DNA of 64,000 bases from Amyloporia xantha (lineage: Eukaryota; Basidiomycota; Agaricomycetes; Polyporales; Adustoporiaceae), in NCBI GenBank assembly GCA_036971615.1, contig JAYKKR010000018.1, positions 682,001 through 746,000 of the forward strand, written 5' to 3'. Made by a program: the position numbers and the translations under genes. This document shows positions 33,932 through 46,099 of the stretch, piece by piece; position 1 is the first letter of the stretch; every line of letters starts with the position of its first letter. The notes beneath the pieces are model-generated. The model was not told the origin of the DNA. It did no database searches and was given only the letters and a program-made list of their open reading frames with translations.

Positions 33932-34992
33932 GATGAAATGTTATTAATGCTGTTCACGCGCAATAGTGGGTCAGGACATTTATCGACCAGGGTATGTAGG
34001 ATGTGGACGTGCCTCAAATGTAGAAGCGACTAGAATCGAGGAAGAAGAACGACGGTGATAAACAAGGGAGAGAATGTTACAGTGAAGGAGTTCGTCGAGT
34101 TTGAGAAAGCGTTACTATGGTCGTCTTAAAGAGTGTCCGTCGACTTTCTGAGCGAGAGTCAGAAAGAGGGAACAGACGCGAGTGCAGATGAGTCCGTAGC
34201 TGCGACTCGCCCTATATATGGCTAGGGGAGATGACCCGAAGATGACACAATATTTTTGAAGATTCATACTGGCCTCGTGCTGGCGATCACTGCATACAAC
34301 AGACACAAATACATGCCATATTTCCGAGCGTGGTATTCATGAAATTCAGGCCGCACAAAACACGTCCAGAAGTCAATACAGCGTGGTGATTGTACCACAC
34401 CATGATTGAGTTCAGACGGATTTGGGTCTATGTTAGTTATCATCAGCGGCCATGCATCATGTCAGAAGGTACTACAATTGATTCACCCTGGATTCGAAGA
34501 GTCCAGAACTAGGGGCAATCGTCCGCTGCCCTGTTCTCAAGTTAATCTTCACTGTACAGGCAGCCTCCAATATCTGAGCATCTTCTTCTGGACAACTGTG
34601 AGAAATATTTGGGGCGTATAACGTCAAGAAAGTAACATACCAAGCAATTCAGGGGTGTGCACGGACGTACCTCCCATCTCGTTTTGAGAATGAACCTTTC
34701 AGCGTTCAAAAGGAGACTCAAGTCCCGCTATCTCCACCCGCTGAGTAGTGATCAATGCGCTGTCAGTATGCATAATGGACACAACCATCAAGAATCGAAT
34801 GAATATTTTATATTACAGCAGCTGTGTTCTGGCCGCCTCAGCGCAACGTGTTTGAACAAGTCCGCACAATCGGCCGCCATGGCGCCTCGCCCCAAAGATG
34901 TATGAGGTTTAGTCTGCGCCATAAGGAACACGTTGCCAGAATTCAAGAGGGCTTCTACAACCTACGTTTCTGAATGATTCAGATAGTACATT
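33932..34992. other. Intergenic, nothing recognised
   Basis: About 1.06 kb with short frames only. It contains the promoter of the gene ending at 32609 on its left side. Confidence 0.3.
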
Positions 34993-35367
34993 CTAAGAAT
35001 ACAATTGCAGCGGTTGATAACTTACTGAAGATGGACGTGGGAAAGGAATTAATTGCAACGCTAGGCCTGTGTCATCCATATTGATGAGCCCGAGATAGCA
35101 GTGGACTCTAGTCGCACCGTGCGGACCACTGGCATCGCGTCTATGAGTTGGCATTATGGCTTGAAGGAGGGAAGTCAAAGGCCCAATCGGAGAGAGGTAA
35201 AAGAACAACCTGAGCGTACCTTTCGGAAGGTTGGATAATGTTAGAATGTCTGCCAACGGACTAATCAAGGTGGAGAACGCAGTTTCAAGTTCCGAATTTT
35301 GCCAGAACGAAACCTGGTTGTAAACTGCACGGAACCCGTCTGAAACCTTCCTGACGAACACGTTCAT
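34993..35367 (-). CDS. Hypothetical protein, possibly spliced
   Basis: A 124-residue open frame from ATG 35367. The first 60 residues (MNVFVRKVSDGFRAVYNQV onward) look protein-like, with helical segments. After LSNLPK a GTACGC donor-like site occurs, so the true gene may splice to exons further left. No family is recognised and the remaining exons could not be traced; it may be spurious. Confidence 0.3.
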   Translation of the reverse strand: MNVFVRKVSDGFRAVYNQVSFWQNSELETAFSTLISPLADILTLSNLPKGTLRLFFYLSPIGPLTSLLQAIMPTHRRDASGPHGATRVHCYLGLINMDDTGLALQLIPFPRPSSVSYQPLQLYS

Positions 35368-35800
35368 TGCCTTCCCATCGCGTCAGCTTATCGACTCAGA
35401 ATTCGAAGTGGCTGCAGCTGGCATATATATGGTGAGATGTTCTGTCATGTGTGACTGGCCATGGAAGCGTAGAAGCGCCGGATAAGTACTGTACATTTGA
35501 TCGGACGTCCTAGTAAGCTCCGCCCTACTACAGCCTCAAGCACACATGGGGACAAAAGCTAAATGATACAATCTTGCTTCTTATGACATATGACCGTCTG
35601 TAGGCACCGAGTCCGAAGGTCCAGTGGGTCGACTCCAAGCCTAGTGGACGAGTTGTATAATTACATATCTTAGGCCCGGGGGGGACCTTGCTCTGAGCCC
35701 TCCCGTCTCCCACAGGCCGTACCAGATAACGAATACCTCAGCCTACTCAGGATCGAATTCTTACTAGGTACTGACGATATTTCGATCTGACGGGCCCAGC
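35368..35800. other. Intergenic upstream of the F-box gene
   Basis: 433 nt; contains a divergent interval between the hypothetical gene at 34993 and the F-box gene. CATATATATGG lies near 35422-35432. Nothing else stands out. Confidence 0.3.
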
Positions 35801-37405
35801 ATGTCACTTCTTATCAATTTCATCCCAGTAGAAATCTTCGTTCAAATCTTTTCATACTGTGTAGATGACGATCATCTTGCTATGCTAACGACGCGAGTCG
35901 TGTGCAGGTATTGGCATGCCATTATTGCCTCGACACCCGCCATCTGGCAGCATATCGTCTTGGACGAGGTACGAGGAGTCGACCTTTCCCGTCGCCAGGC
36001 TCGATTATGGTTGGAACAATCTCGCACATTGCCCCTCCACATCGACGTCCACCTGAAGTCAACAGACATGCTTCTCCCTCTCTTGTCGCCTCTCCTGCCC
36101 CATATATATCGCTGGCAGTCGTGTAACATTATGATGGGCGAGGACGAGGAATGCACAGATTTCATCGTGCATAGTATTGACTCACCGCGAACTGAATTGA
36201 AGAAGTTGCAAGTGGTCATGCGCTCCAATCCTAGGCCGTTGGTCATCCACGACGACGACACAACCACATTTACGATCACTCCCTCCTCCGCTTCTTACCA
36301 TCGCAATGATATTGCCATGCGCGTCTCTCTCAATGTCTTGCCCGTCCCCCACCACATGACCACCCTATCTGTTTCCGACCTCACGATTCTCGAGCTTCCA
36401 AACGTTCGTACTAATGTCATACGTCTGCTCGATTTCCTTGGTGCCACGCCCAATCTCGAAGGGTTCGCCTTCTTCGGAGTACTGGGTGCGAAGCCCGCCA
36501 ACGGTGATCCTGTCACTTCCCTCCGAGTTGTGCGGTTGTTGAAGTTGAAAACACTTATGTTGCGCGGCACATGCGCCGTGCGCATTATCCTTGCATACAT
36601 TGATGCACCTCGACTTGGCGAACTATACCTCGAACATGCGAATGTCAACTTTGAAATTGCGCAAGATGCAAACGTTGGTATACTGGATGAGGATGATGGG
36701 CAGAATGACCAGGACGCCGGGCTGAATAACGAGGACGCCGGGCCAAATAACGAGGACGCCGGGCTAAATAACGAGGACGCCGGGCCAAATAACGAGGACG
36801 CGGGACCGGATAACGAGGACGCCGGACCGGATAACGAGAACGCGGGACTGAATAACGAGGATTCCGGGCCAAATAACGAGGACGACGGGCCGAATATTGA
36901 GGATGATGAGGAGTCGCAATCTTCATGGAGCGACCGTGCCACCGATATGGGGTTGTGCACCTTCATCAAGAAGAGCAAGCCACCCCTAGAGGTGTTGGTG
37001 ATAAATCACGCGAATATGCGCACGAGGGACTTCCACTGCTGTTTTGAAAACCTTGCAGAGCTGCGGGTTTTGCGCATCGCTGCTTCAAATATACCGGACA
37101 GGGTGATCAAGACACTAGCGCCCTTGGTGAAACCTGCCGATGATATCATGAATGGGGGACGTTTGGATGGGACCGTAGGTATACGATTACCTTCGCTGTC
37201 TGTCCTCTGGATACGGAGTTGCCATGCACTTTCTGGTGCCGTCCTGGTGGACACCTTGCGCGATCGCGTAAATTACACGAATGCTACTCAAAGCGATACC
37301 ATCAGCGCGCTGGAGGAGGTCGTCGTCAGCGAATGTCCCAACTTTAACAGCCGGCATACACTCGAGATGTCACTCCTCCTTGGTAGTCGTTTTCATACGT
37401 CTTGA
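35801..37405 (+). CDS. F-box protein with acidic Asn/Asp repeat
   Basis: A 534-residue intronless frame. The N-terminal F-box (residues about 4-50) is INFIPVEIFVQIFSYCVD, followed by LTTRVVCRYWHAIIASTPAIW; this would bind Skp1 in an SCF ubiquitin ligase. The remainder resembles Agaricomycete F-box proteins with loosely repeated Leu-rich segments (LRVVRLLKLKTLMLRGTC, LEVLVINHANMRTRDFHCC, LRVLRIAASNIPDRVIKTL). A tandem repeat of seven residues, consensus DAGPNNE, interrupts it at about residues 303-367. Substrate unknown. No intron or frameshift was seen. Confidence 0.88.
   Translation: MSLLINFIPVEIFVQIFSYCVDDDHLAMLTTRVVCRYWHAIIASTPAIWQHIVLDEVRGVDLSRRQARLWLEQSRTLPLHIDVHLKSTDMLLPLLSPLLPHIYRWQSCNIMMGEDEECTDFIVHSIDSPRTELKKLQVVMRSNPRPLVIHDDDTTTFTITPSSASYHRNDIAMRVSLNVLPVPHHMTTLSVSDLTILELPNVRTNVIRLLDFLGATPNLEGFAFFGVLGAKPANGDPVTSLRVVRLLKLKTLMLRGTCAVRIILAYIDAPRLGELYLEHANVNFEIAQDANVGILDEDDGQNDQDAGLNNEDAGPNNEDAGLNNEDAGPNNEDAGPDNEDAGPDNENAGLNNEDSGPNNEDDGPNIEDDEESQSSWSDRATDMGLCTFIKKSKPPLEVLVINHANMRTRDFHCCFENLAELRVLRIAASNIPDRVIKTLAPLVKPADDIMNGGRLDGTVGIRLPSLSVLWIRSCHALSGAVLVDTLRDRVNYTNATQSDTISALEEVVVSECPNFNSRHTLEMSLLLGSRFHTS
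36699..36894 (+). repeat. 21-bp in-frame minisatellite in the F-box gene
   Basis: About nine tandem copies of a 21-nt unit (consensus GACGCCGGGCCAAATAACGAG) encode DAGPNNE with substitutions at the fourth and fifth residues (P/L, N/D). The unit length keeps the frame whatever the copy number. Copies vary at a few sites only, so the array looks young. Confidence 0.92.
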
Positions 37406-39712
37406 CCTGGTGAGACGTGCACCTTCTTTCCTATTTTCTTCTATCAGCGCTGACGAGGTTGCCTTCAGATCTCCAGCTATGCGTATCCAGGACTTTTCCA
37501 TTGCTTGAGAGCCGCTTCTTCACGTCTGCACTCCCTCTCGATTTCCAGTCGATTTTATCGTGGCAGCGAGACATTCAAAGGCGCGGTATAGGGCGATATT
37601 GCAGCCAGAGCTGCTATGTAAGATCAACGGGGCGTCGATTTCTCGTCAGTAAGACGGTTGGGGTGAAATGACATATATCCGGGAAACACTAGTAATACAC
37701 GTATCGTGTATACCATTATCAAGTTCAAACAAGTCAGGAGGAGAATCTGCAAGAATGCCGGAACGCAACCCGCTCAAGAGTAGCTAGCGGTAGTCGTCAA
37801 TTTACGCGAGACCACTGCCACGTGGAGCCTCTCAGTCCAACTAAACGTTGACCTCAAGCTTGACGGGAATTGATATCCTTTCCTCTATCATGTTTTGTCC
37901 CTCACCATCCCTGTTAAAAGCGAAATCTATATCAGTCTATCATCCTTTTATGTATTCATCCTGAATTTGGGGAGATCGAAAGAACTTGGGCAAGGGACTT
38001 CTCAAATTATCCGTCGATCGGGCCGGCTTCAATCCGCGTTGCTGCTCAGTAAATGATGCTTCGCTCAGTTCACTGACGGCTCTCATGCCGAAGTCTTGAC
38101 GCAAGTCTGTGGTACGTTATGGCTCCTGTAGTCCATGATAATATGGCAGTGTCCTTTCATCTGCTGTGGTACTTTGTTTCTCACACCAAGTCGCTTGCCA
38201 GGTCCCTGATACCCGGCGATTAATATTGGTCGACAACCATTGTTCTGTCAAGCCAATTTGACCGGAATTGCAGGGCGCCGCATTTCCCATTACTGTTGTC
38301 GGCAGTCATTTATCTCTCCGTTTTGGCTGGATGTTATCCCATTTGGTGTGGTTGGGCTATAGTTTCCGTGCCAGTCTCCAGCATTACTATAGTCCTTGAA
38401 TCCGTTCCTATACTCCACTGGTGCATCGGCCTTCAATGATGCTATTGTTAGTAAAAATTTGGCACGCAGTAATGGAACAACGAGCTTCTAGGCAATGAAG
38501 GGTTGGGATCCGGTGCGTTCATCGTTGAATTGTCTTAGTTCTTCTTCAATACCGACTCGCAACGAAGCCAGGTCACCGGTATTGGCACGCCGAACTTTAT
38601 GAGTCTAAAGTTGACTGCTGGCTTATGACTTATTTACTGCACGGGACACGCATCATGCTGTATTTGTGAAAATGCTTGCACATTATCATGGACGCTACGA
38701 TTCTAATGACTCACGCCTGTCGAACTCGAATGCCGGTAGACGTTGTTACATGGTCTTCCCCTACTGGACTGTTATTCTAGCTCACCCCAGCCTTTTCTGA
38801 GCTTCGCAGGAATTGACATCGTCGTGGCTGCTGCTGCCGATATACTTCTAGGAACTCCAGTTTCTTCGATTCTAGGAGTGGCATACACTAGGTATCATAC
38901 AACTCTTTCCGGTATAGCAGACATGGCACTCATTTTTCGTGTCATGTTCAGATGTATCGGGATTTATCCTACACCTCATCTGTGATGATCGCATAATCGT
39001 TCGCAACTTCATGCTAATGTTGATGGAGCTGAGGCTATGAACTGACGTTCAATTTAACATTTGACTACCTCCCAGATTTATATCTTTGACGCCCTAGTCG
39101 TTACGCTTATGTCTTCACCATGGCTTGATTGACCGATACTATTTCCCTACTCGGACCTCAAGCTCTCCTGGCATTGACGCTCTGTGCATATATATGGCCC
39201 AATATTGTTTTCCACCGCTCTTTGTGACTATCCTCTTCTGGTGGCTAGCTTCGCTCGGCGTTATTTTTTCTCGTGTTCACATTTACCTCGCGGCGTCGCC
39301 ATTCGTGCTTATACGGTAATGTCATGTGATCGTGACGCGGTGGATACCTTAGGATAGGGCGCCTATCCGTTATGATTCTACCTCATCCTCGGACCGTCAC
39401 TAGTACTGACACTGGGCCTTGTCACTCAGGAAGCAGCCTTCCCTTGTATTTCCTTCGACACAGGCCGCAAGCTGTGCATTAAAATCTGGAGCTCTCGAGT
39501 GATAACCGACAACTACAGCATTTCCATAGCTAGATAAGCAAACGCTCTTGTTTCGAACGCCAATTCCAGGTAAGCTCGTAGCCGTGAAACCAAGATCTTG
39601 ATATTAGCTGACTTTGTACAATTTTTGGATGGTATTGTCTGAATGTGTGCTGTTGTTTATTCGGATATTTATCTTTCGGAAGATATAGTGTATACCTGAC
39701 TTCCCGCTGACT
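37406..39712. other. Gene-poor stretch, nothing recognised
   Basis: About 2.3 kb with no frame longer than 84 codons that has a recognisable motif. Two hydrophobic frames on the + strand at 38743-38985 and 39125-39319 could be exons of a decayed membrane protein, but no splice chain links them. Confidence 0.35.
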
Positions 39713-42478
39713 ATGCCGTTCAAGCGGCCTGCACCGAACACACATACACGTTCCGGCTCGCACTCTCAATCAGAGTCCTCGTCATCATTCCTTCCACCGT
39801 CGAAACACTCTCGTGTCTCTCCCTCGGCTAAGTCTTTGGCCCATGTCAAAATATACATCGTCCAGACTAAATTAGACTCTCCAGCTCTTGCGGAGCTTTT
39901 TGTACTTGCAGAAAGACACGCTGAGCGTCTATGTAGAGACGCAGAAGATGCAGATGTGATTATTACTGCAATTGGCATGCGAAGACGGCTAGAGAGACAT
40001 ATCTCTTGGGATCTTGCTGTAAGTCTTTATCAAAACAGCCCCCAAACTAGGACTGGTCTTTTGGTGACGCATATATGCGTCTCAATCTTGATAGCGAGGT
40101 CTCTCACTTGGACTGCATTGAGTCTTATATCAATTGTCTCCATATGGTTTGGCGTTGCCGTCGATACTGTGTTTTTTGTTCTATATGGTTTTCTGCTTCC
40201 AAGTGCTGCCCATTCAGTCAAATCTTTTCGTTCTAATGATATCGCTGGGACCTTTTAATAATGTTACTTCGACAGAAAACGAAAGCAGTTGTTACTCCAC
40301 AGTGGCTACGGGACTCTATTGCTCAAGGCAGGCCTCTTCCGTGTGGCGATTACGCGGCACTGCAAGATCTACATGATGAAACGCAGGCCAATTGTCCAGA
40401 TTGTAACGTCTCACCTTGTGCCTGTTCCGATTCATTCAGTCTCCACATGCCTCCGACGTCACCAGGCCTGCAGATATCACCAAATTCATTTGATTCCTCT
40501 TCCACACGACCGTCGTCTTCTCGGTCTCCCGCGATTTTTTCATTGGCTTCGATGTCGTCGTCTCCTACGCATGCGCCATCCTCATCTGCAACCGGTGCAT
40601 CCTCGTCAACTAAGTCTGCATCCAAATCAGAATATGGTGACCAGGCAAATGCAGGACGTCATGTTGAGATTCCTTCAAATCTTTTACCACCTCATCCACC
40701 CATTCCGACCAATGTCGAAAAACTCGACTATACTTCACGCTACGCATGCCAGCGACCATCTCCGTTACTGTGTCTCAACCAGGACTTAGCTAAGGAGCTC
40801 GATATTCTACGCCGCTCAAGGGCATTGGAAGGCGAGGAACGGAGTGCATTGAGCTATGCTCGCGCAATTTCGGTTGTCAAAGGTACGTCTAACATGTCTA
40901 GTACTGCAAGAGAACCTCATGGAATGGATTGGGCATAGCCTATCCGTATCGCATCTCTTCTTTGCATCAAGTACAGAAACTTCCATTCATAGGCGTAAAA
41001 ATAGGTACTATGGTATGTGTACTCTACGTATTTGTCATGCCTTGTATAATACCAATAATTGATACTTCGTAAACTTGATCTAGGTAGAAGAGTTTATTGA
41101 CACGGGGAAAATTAGCGAAGCCCGTCAGTTTTTCACTGCACGATAATCCTAGTACTTCAATTAAATATCGAGACTGATTCGATCTGTTCGTAGAGACGAT
41201 TTTGGCGTCCACGCGTTTCCAATCCCTGTCCTTGTTTTCCTCGATTTATGGTATCGGGCCCAACACCGCGCGCCGCCTTTATGGCCTTGGCTTACGTTCG
41301 CTGGAGGACCTCGAGGTGTACTACGGCGTTGAACGCTCGTCTGAGGGGCTAAATCCGCTTGAGGGTGGGGAGGTGGTAGAAGTCGAGATGCAAAAGACGC
41401 ATGAATGGTCTGGAAGACATCAAGGAGATGGAAGCCGCGCTCGAGTCGGTGCATGGGGAGGAGAAAAAGGTGAGGGTGATGAGGGTTTGGGGGAGAGTTG
41501 GATCCGTATCGCGCTGGAGCTGAGAGAGGACCTTGCGATCAAGTGAGCATTTTTACCTCTTCACTGCGCATGACTGAGATCAGGCATTAAATACTCCTTA
41601 ATCATTACTTACTAGGATTCCGCGTGACGAAGTCGAGGAGATGGGTCGAGTGATAATGGCGGAGCTAGACGAACTCGAAACAGGATGTGTGAGCACCATT
41701 GTGGGCGGGTACAGGCGGGGAAAGCCGGAGAGTAACGACGTCGATATCGTCTTGACACATCCGGACGGCGAACGCGTGAAAGGGCTGTGTAAGCGATTCG
41801 TGAGACGCCTACACGAGCGTGGTGAGTGTCAGCCTACTTTTACCGTCCCCGCTACATCTCATTTAATCGTCAGGTATGGTCACGCATGTTATGCGTATGT
41901 GTTTCCCGTGTCTTATGACACCGATGATCTCTTATACTCTGGGCTATATTGAGACCTTTCCAGTTTCCATGGGCACAATCCACTTCGGACTACTCATTGG
42001 GACTCACTCGAGAAAGCGCTTACCGTTTTTATCCTGCCCAAATCATCGTCATTTTCACGGGGTGTCCGCCGACGAGTCGATCTCATATTTGCACCACCCG
42101 AAGTGTACTGGACTGCAATCATTGGCTGGTAAGCATTAGAAACGCGAGATAAATAATGACTATGAGCACTTAAAGCACGAATTTCAGGACTGGCTCAATC
42201 ATGTTCCAAAGAGACCTCAGACAGTGGGCAAAGGACAAACTGTAGGTCTCCATGTTTTTGAGCATTTCCCTATGCTTACTTGTACTTACTAGCGCGATGA
42301 AGTTTGATAGTTCTGGGATGTAAGTAGAGCCATCGGTGAACGTCACATCGTATTTGACACTACGTGCAGAACGCGACGGTATGACTCCAAGCCGTTCTAT
42401 CCCAAGACAGAGAAGGAGGTCTTCGACCTCTTCGGGCTCGAATGGGTGGACCCGACCTGGCGCAATGCTGATGTTTGA
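39713..42478 (+). CDS. POL4: Family X DNA polymerase (Pol lambda/POL4-like)
   Basis: Gap-filling polymerase of base-excision repair and non-homologous end joining, nuclear. Eleven exons: 39713-40018, 40276-40882, 40939-41012, 41084-41123, 41194-41542, 41616-41821, 41874-41894 (21 nt), 41954-42128, 42188-42241, 42293-42319, 42370-42478; all junctions keep frame, 655 residues. An N-terminal BRCT domain ends at KAVVTPQWLRDSIAQGRPLP, then a Ser/Pro-rich linker, then the lyase/fingers part (LHQVQKLPFIGVKIG, FSSIYGIGPNTARRLYGLG). Palm: GGYRRGKPESNDVDIVL holds two metal Asp, and RRVDLIFAPPEVYW the third. The thumb ends FYPKTEKEVFDLFGLEW. The first intron (257 nt) is unusually long for this genome. 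A decayed copy of the last exon lies at about 48691-48820. Confidence 0.94.
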
Positions 42479-42994
42479 CTCTCTGATCGGGCAGTGATCT
42501 ATGACTGCTTGTGATACTAATAGCCACAGTGTATTCGCCGACTCCTTGTAGCCCTGAAATTGATACCGACATATGCATCTCCTCTGGGTAACATGACTTT
42601 GTGCGTCGCACACCAGATTGGCCAAGAGTATCGATAGCCATGAGAGGATGGTATTAAATTCGACCTCGCTCAAATACTGACAATTTCTGCGAGCCGATTT
42701 CGATAGCTCATGTCCTGAACCCATCGACTTCCAATGACAGCGTGAAGCGGCAATGCGATGACCCTGAGCTACCCACAATGCCCGAGACAATATGAGGCTA
42801 CTTACTGTAGTACTGAGCTCCGCCAATGATTGCAATGGGTTACAGGACGTTGTAGATTGTTGAAGACATCCTAACCCACCAGGCGGTACGTTCTGTCCTG
42901 ACTATGTTACATAGAAATAAACTACTACTAATGTGTTTCTCCAACTTGCAGCAAATGTGGGGTCAAACCCGACTGCATATGGGAAAGAACACCT
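42479..42994. other. Convergent intergenic region
   Basis: About 515 nt. A minus-strand frame (42170-42835) crosses it but its left half is antisense to the last exons of the polymerase gene, so it is most likely a shadow. No gene is supported. Confidence 0.3.
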
Positions 42995-44375
42995 CTATTC
43001 TTGAGAAATCAGCGGGGTCATCAGCCGGAAAATATCATCTTCCTTCAAGAAAAGCTTTGGAAGATCACTAGCCAAACTGGAGAATTTGTCCGCGACCTCG
43101 TCCTTCCGGGCCTGATCATTCACATCGAATTGCAAGAGCTGCCGTATACCGTCAATTTCTGCGGAAGTGATGAGCATCTTCCAATATCTGAATCCTTCTA
43201 GCTGTTTCTCCGTTTCTGTCTTCATCTTGTGCAGTTTTTCCTTCTCCTCCTCCATACCCTTTGCTATTCGGGCGTTTCCCACCGCTCTCACGACATCTTT
43301 GCTCAAAGCTGGTACCAAAGTTCCGTCGGCTGGCAGATAGAATTCTGGGTGACTGTAAGCATTTTGATACAATCTGACAGTTGATAACTGACCCAATTCC
43401 AGTGCGCGGTGGCTCATTTCTTCTATGAATATAACGGCCTGCTCCTCCGCCACTACCATGCAGTCATAACAGATACCACGGGGGCTTCCGAACTTGAAAA
43501 GCCCTGTCACTTCGGAACGGACCGATGCATTGGAGTCGTTCCCCGTGGAAGCCTGAATACCTTCATGTAAGGTGCGCCAAATGCTCTGGGCATCCGAGTC
43601 TGTCTCGATCGCATGTTGCAAGCGAACCCCACACGCCATCAACACTTCCATGACTATCCGTACAAAGAGGGCAAGGTTGTGCCTTTTCAACGAATATGGT
43701 ATGTACGAGATTAATGTATCGAAGTCTAGTGTAAATGTTGAGACAGCACGTAATGAAGGGTAGGGTAACAACCCACGTACATTGTTGGTCAAGATCATCT
43801 TGAAAACGCTCGGTGTTTTCAAGAATCAGCGGGAGGATGTCGCCAGTACGGTCAGATCGGTCCCGTGGATCACGTTGTTCCTGTGGTCCATTGAGGCGGT
43901 GAAGGAAGTAGAGCAGGCTGTCAAAGACTGCGAGACCTGTTTCATATTTGGAAAGGTGTTGCTCCACAAGTTCATAAAGGTCTGGTGGGAATACGACCAC
44001 AGGACTGATTGCAGCTGCAGTAGCGAGCTCATTGATGACCTTTACGGTCAAGGACGCAAATTTTGTACCAATGCTGACGGAGATATTTCCATCCTTGAAC
44101 AATCCACTGTCGACCCTGGCCTTGTATATCATATTCAACAGACGAGACGCATCATCTGGGGCGCTTGATTTTATATACGGCTGAAGGACACCCGAGAGAA
44201 AATCAGAAGCGTCGTCCACCAGTATAAGGGCGGCATCAGCGGCTTTCAGCAACGTCCAATCGGATATGGCCTGATCTGTTGTACTCAAATGGTATCTTTC
44301 GTAATCGGGCCATTCGGGGTATACCTTCGTTCCCCTTAGTACGTCACTGTCATAATTAATTAGTTGGCTAGTCAT
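42995..44375 (-). CDS. Hypothetical protein, two or more exons
   Basis: From ATG 44375 a first exon of about 200 codons (MTSQLINYDSDVLRGTKVYP onward) ends near 43770, at a GTACGTGG-type donor beside IL/ENTERFQDDLDQQ; a further exon continues from about 43725 (LDFDTLISYIPYSLKRHNLA) to the stop at 42995 and has a charged helical stretch (KGMEEEKEKLHKMKTETEKQ). Total about 440 residues. The helical, all-alpha character resembles armadillo/HEAT-like solenoids, but no repeat is certain. No family recognised. It could also be the C-terminal part of the DUF6535 gene to its right, since such proteins often have a long C-terminal region. Confidence 0.55.
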
Positions 44376-44852
44376 CCTTTAGGCACAGTGAATCCATACT
44401 AAATTCGAGAAATTGATTTTTTTGCACGAGACGTCGAACGATTGCTACTTTCTGGCTGTCTGAGTATCCTATCACCGAAGAAGATGTTAGTGTTTGTTGC
44501 TAAATAGACTCTAACATTAGGAAACACACGGAGATCTTTCCGTCGGTGGGATTGGTCCCAGCGAAATGCCATTACCGTCTTCTAGTGGCTCATGGACTGT
44601 TCCTCGAATGCACCATAATGATCGCAATATGTCTCGTGCAGACTTCTTGCGATTGAACAATTTGATGATATCGCTGCAAAGGATACATGTTTTTGAGCTG
44701 ATATTGCAACGTTCAAGAGTACCACTACACACCCTGCTCTTAATCCCAATGAATTCTTCATAAGGATGCAGACGCTAATCAGCGCTGCAAACAATTGGCT
44801 GTCAAGAGTTGAGCAAATTGTCTATGATAGATGACGAAAGAAGGGCGCATAC

Positions 44853-46080
44853 CATGTGAGGGGACCAATGTTGATTAACAAGAGCGCCTGGGGTGATTTG
44901 TAAGGACAGTGCACCGCTGTCATTGGCACGACAGCGATGAAAAGGGAAAACATCAGGAGTATTCCAACTACGGCTGCTACAACCGCAATGACCGTGGTAT
45001 CAGAGGTACGTAGTAGCAAAACCAGTCCGACGAGGAAGACAATAAGAGCAAGCTGAAGCAACATGGGCACAATGCTAATAATGATTTCGACTCCCCAATA
45101 ACGGAAGCCTTGATGCCGACAATACCATATGAGGACACTCTGGCGAGGCATATCCATGATGGCGTTAGGTGAAGCATGCTCATTAAGCCATTGTTTGACA
45201 TATATTGCAGTTAAGGCCGCCGCCAGACTCAGCACAAGAGCAACGAGCCATAAGGTTTCAATATCGATCGGAGGGGACAATGTCGAATCAGAAGCCAGCG
45301 TGACGGTAAAATTTGGCTGAGTCGAGTTGATATAGCCTGTGTTTCCTCCTCCCGAATTGATGGTAAAACTGGCCAACTGGTTTGAAATCCGTGCGAGGAT
45401 CTCCGCATTCCTATCCGAAGTGGACATTCCAAGGTTGGTATTATACGCGACAACGAAAGCAGTGACGGCAGCGGAGAAGAGCCCGGCCTGCACAAAGATA
45501 TGAAATGAAGACATAAGAAGAGACACAATAGATTAGGGAGTGAACAGAGAATCGTGCTTCCAACATCTCGAAGACCGTACCCAGATAATGTAAAGGAGGT
45601 AACTCACGAATATGAGCATCGCGTTGAGCTCTTCGTTCCACCTATCGATCATCGTCTTCTCGCGTTTCCAAAGGAGGCCAGCACACTTGGTCCAGATAGC
45701 ATCCATCTCACTCTTGTGATATCTTCTTGCCCGCTTCGATGCAATATTCTGCAAACACACCAATTTGAATATAATATGTTATGAGATCGTCAATGAAAAT
45801 ATAGAATACGAAAGGGCTATACCATAGTATATTCCTGGATCGAAGATATGCCAGTCTTGTCGGATAAGGGCAAGGGCGTCGACTACGAGCTGGGTTTGCC
45901 GCGATTCCGCAAATGAGGTGACGTTCGATAAGAGTCCAAATGCTTCCCAACGTTATCGGGAAGCGCAGGCGAAGAACTACGAGCAGGGAGCACACTAGGT
46001 AGCCGGTTCGCAGAACAATCGGGCATGGCATGCTCATGTTTATATGAATACTTCCGGACGCTCGAACCACCAAAACACAA
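44853..46080 (-). CDS. DUF6535 domain membrane protein
   Basis: The main exon, 45487-44853, encodes the DUF6535 core: AGLFSAAVTAFVVAYN, then an LWLVALVLSLAAALTAIYVK span, the HQGFRYWGVE loop and two more long hydrophobic segments (IVPMLLQLALIVFLVGLVLL and a following VIAVVAAVVGILLMFSLFIA). The upstream exon (about 45750-45608) gives WTKCAGLLWKREKTMIDRWN, the usual lead-in, joined by a GTGAGT...GCAG intron. An N-terminal exon near 46080-45850 is probable but its frame is uncertain. The core exon reaches an in-frame GTATGC donor at 44852, so more C-terminal exons probably follow. Function of the family is unknown; it is expanded in Agaricomycetes. Confidence 0.8.
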
Positions 46081-46099
46081 ATCAAGTGGACGACGTAAC

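Noticed and set aside
42170..42835. Minus-strand open frame of 221 codons
   Set aside because: Its left half is antisense to the last POL4 exons, whose coding is certain; no independent motif.
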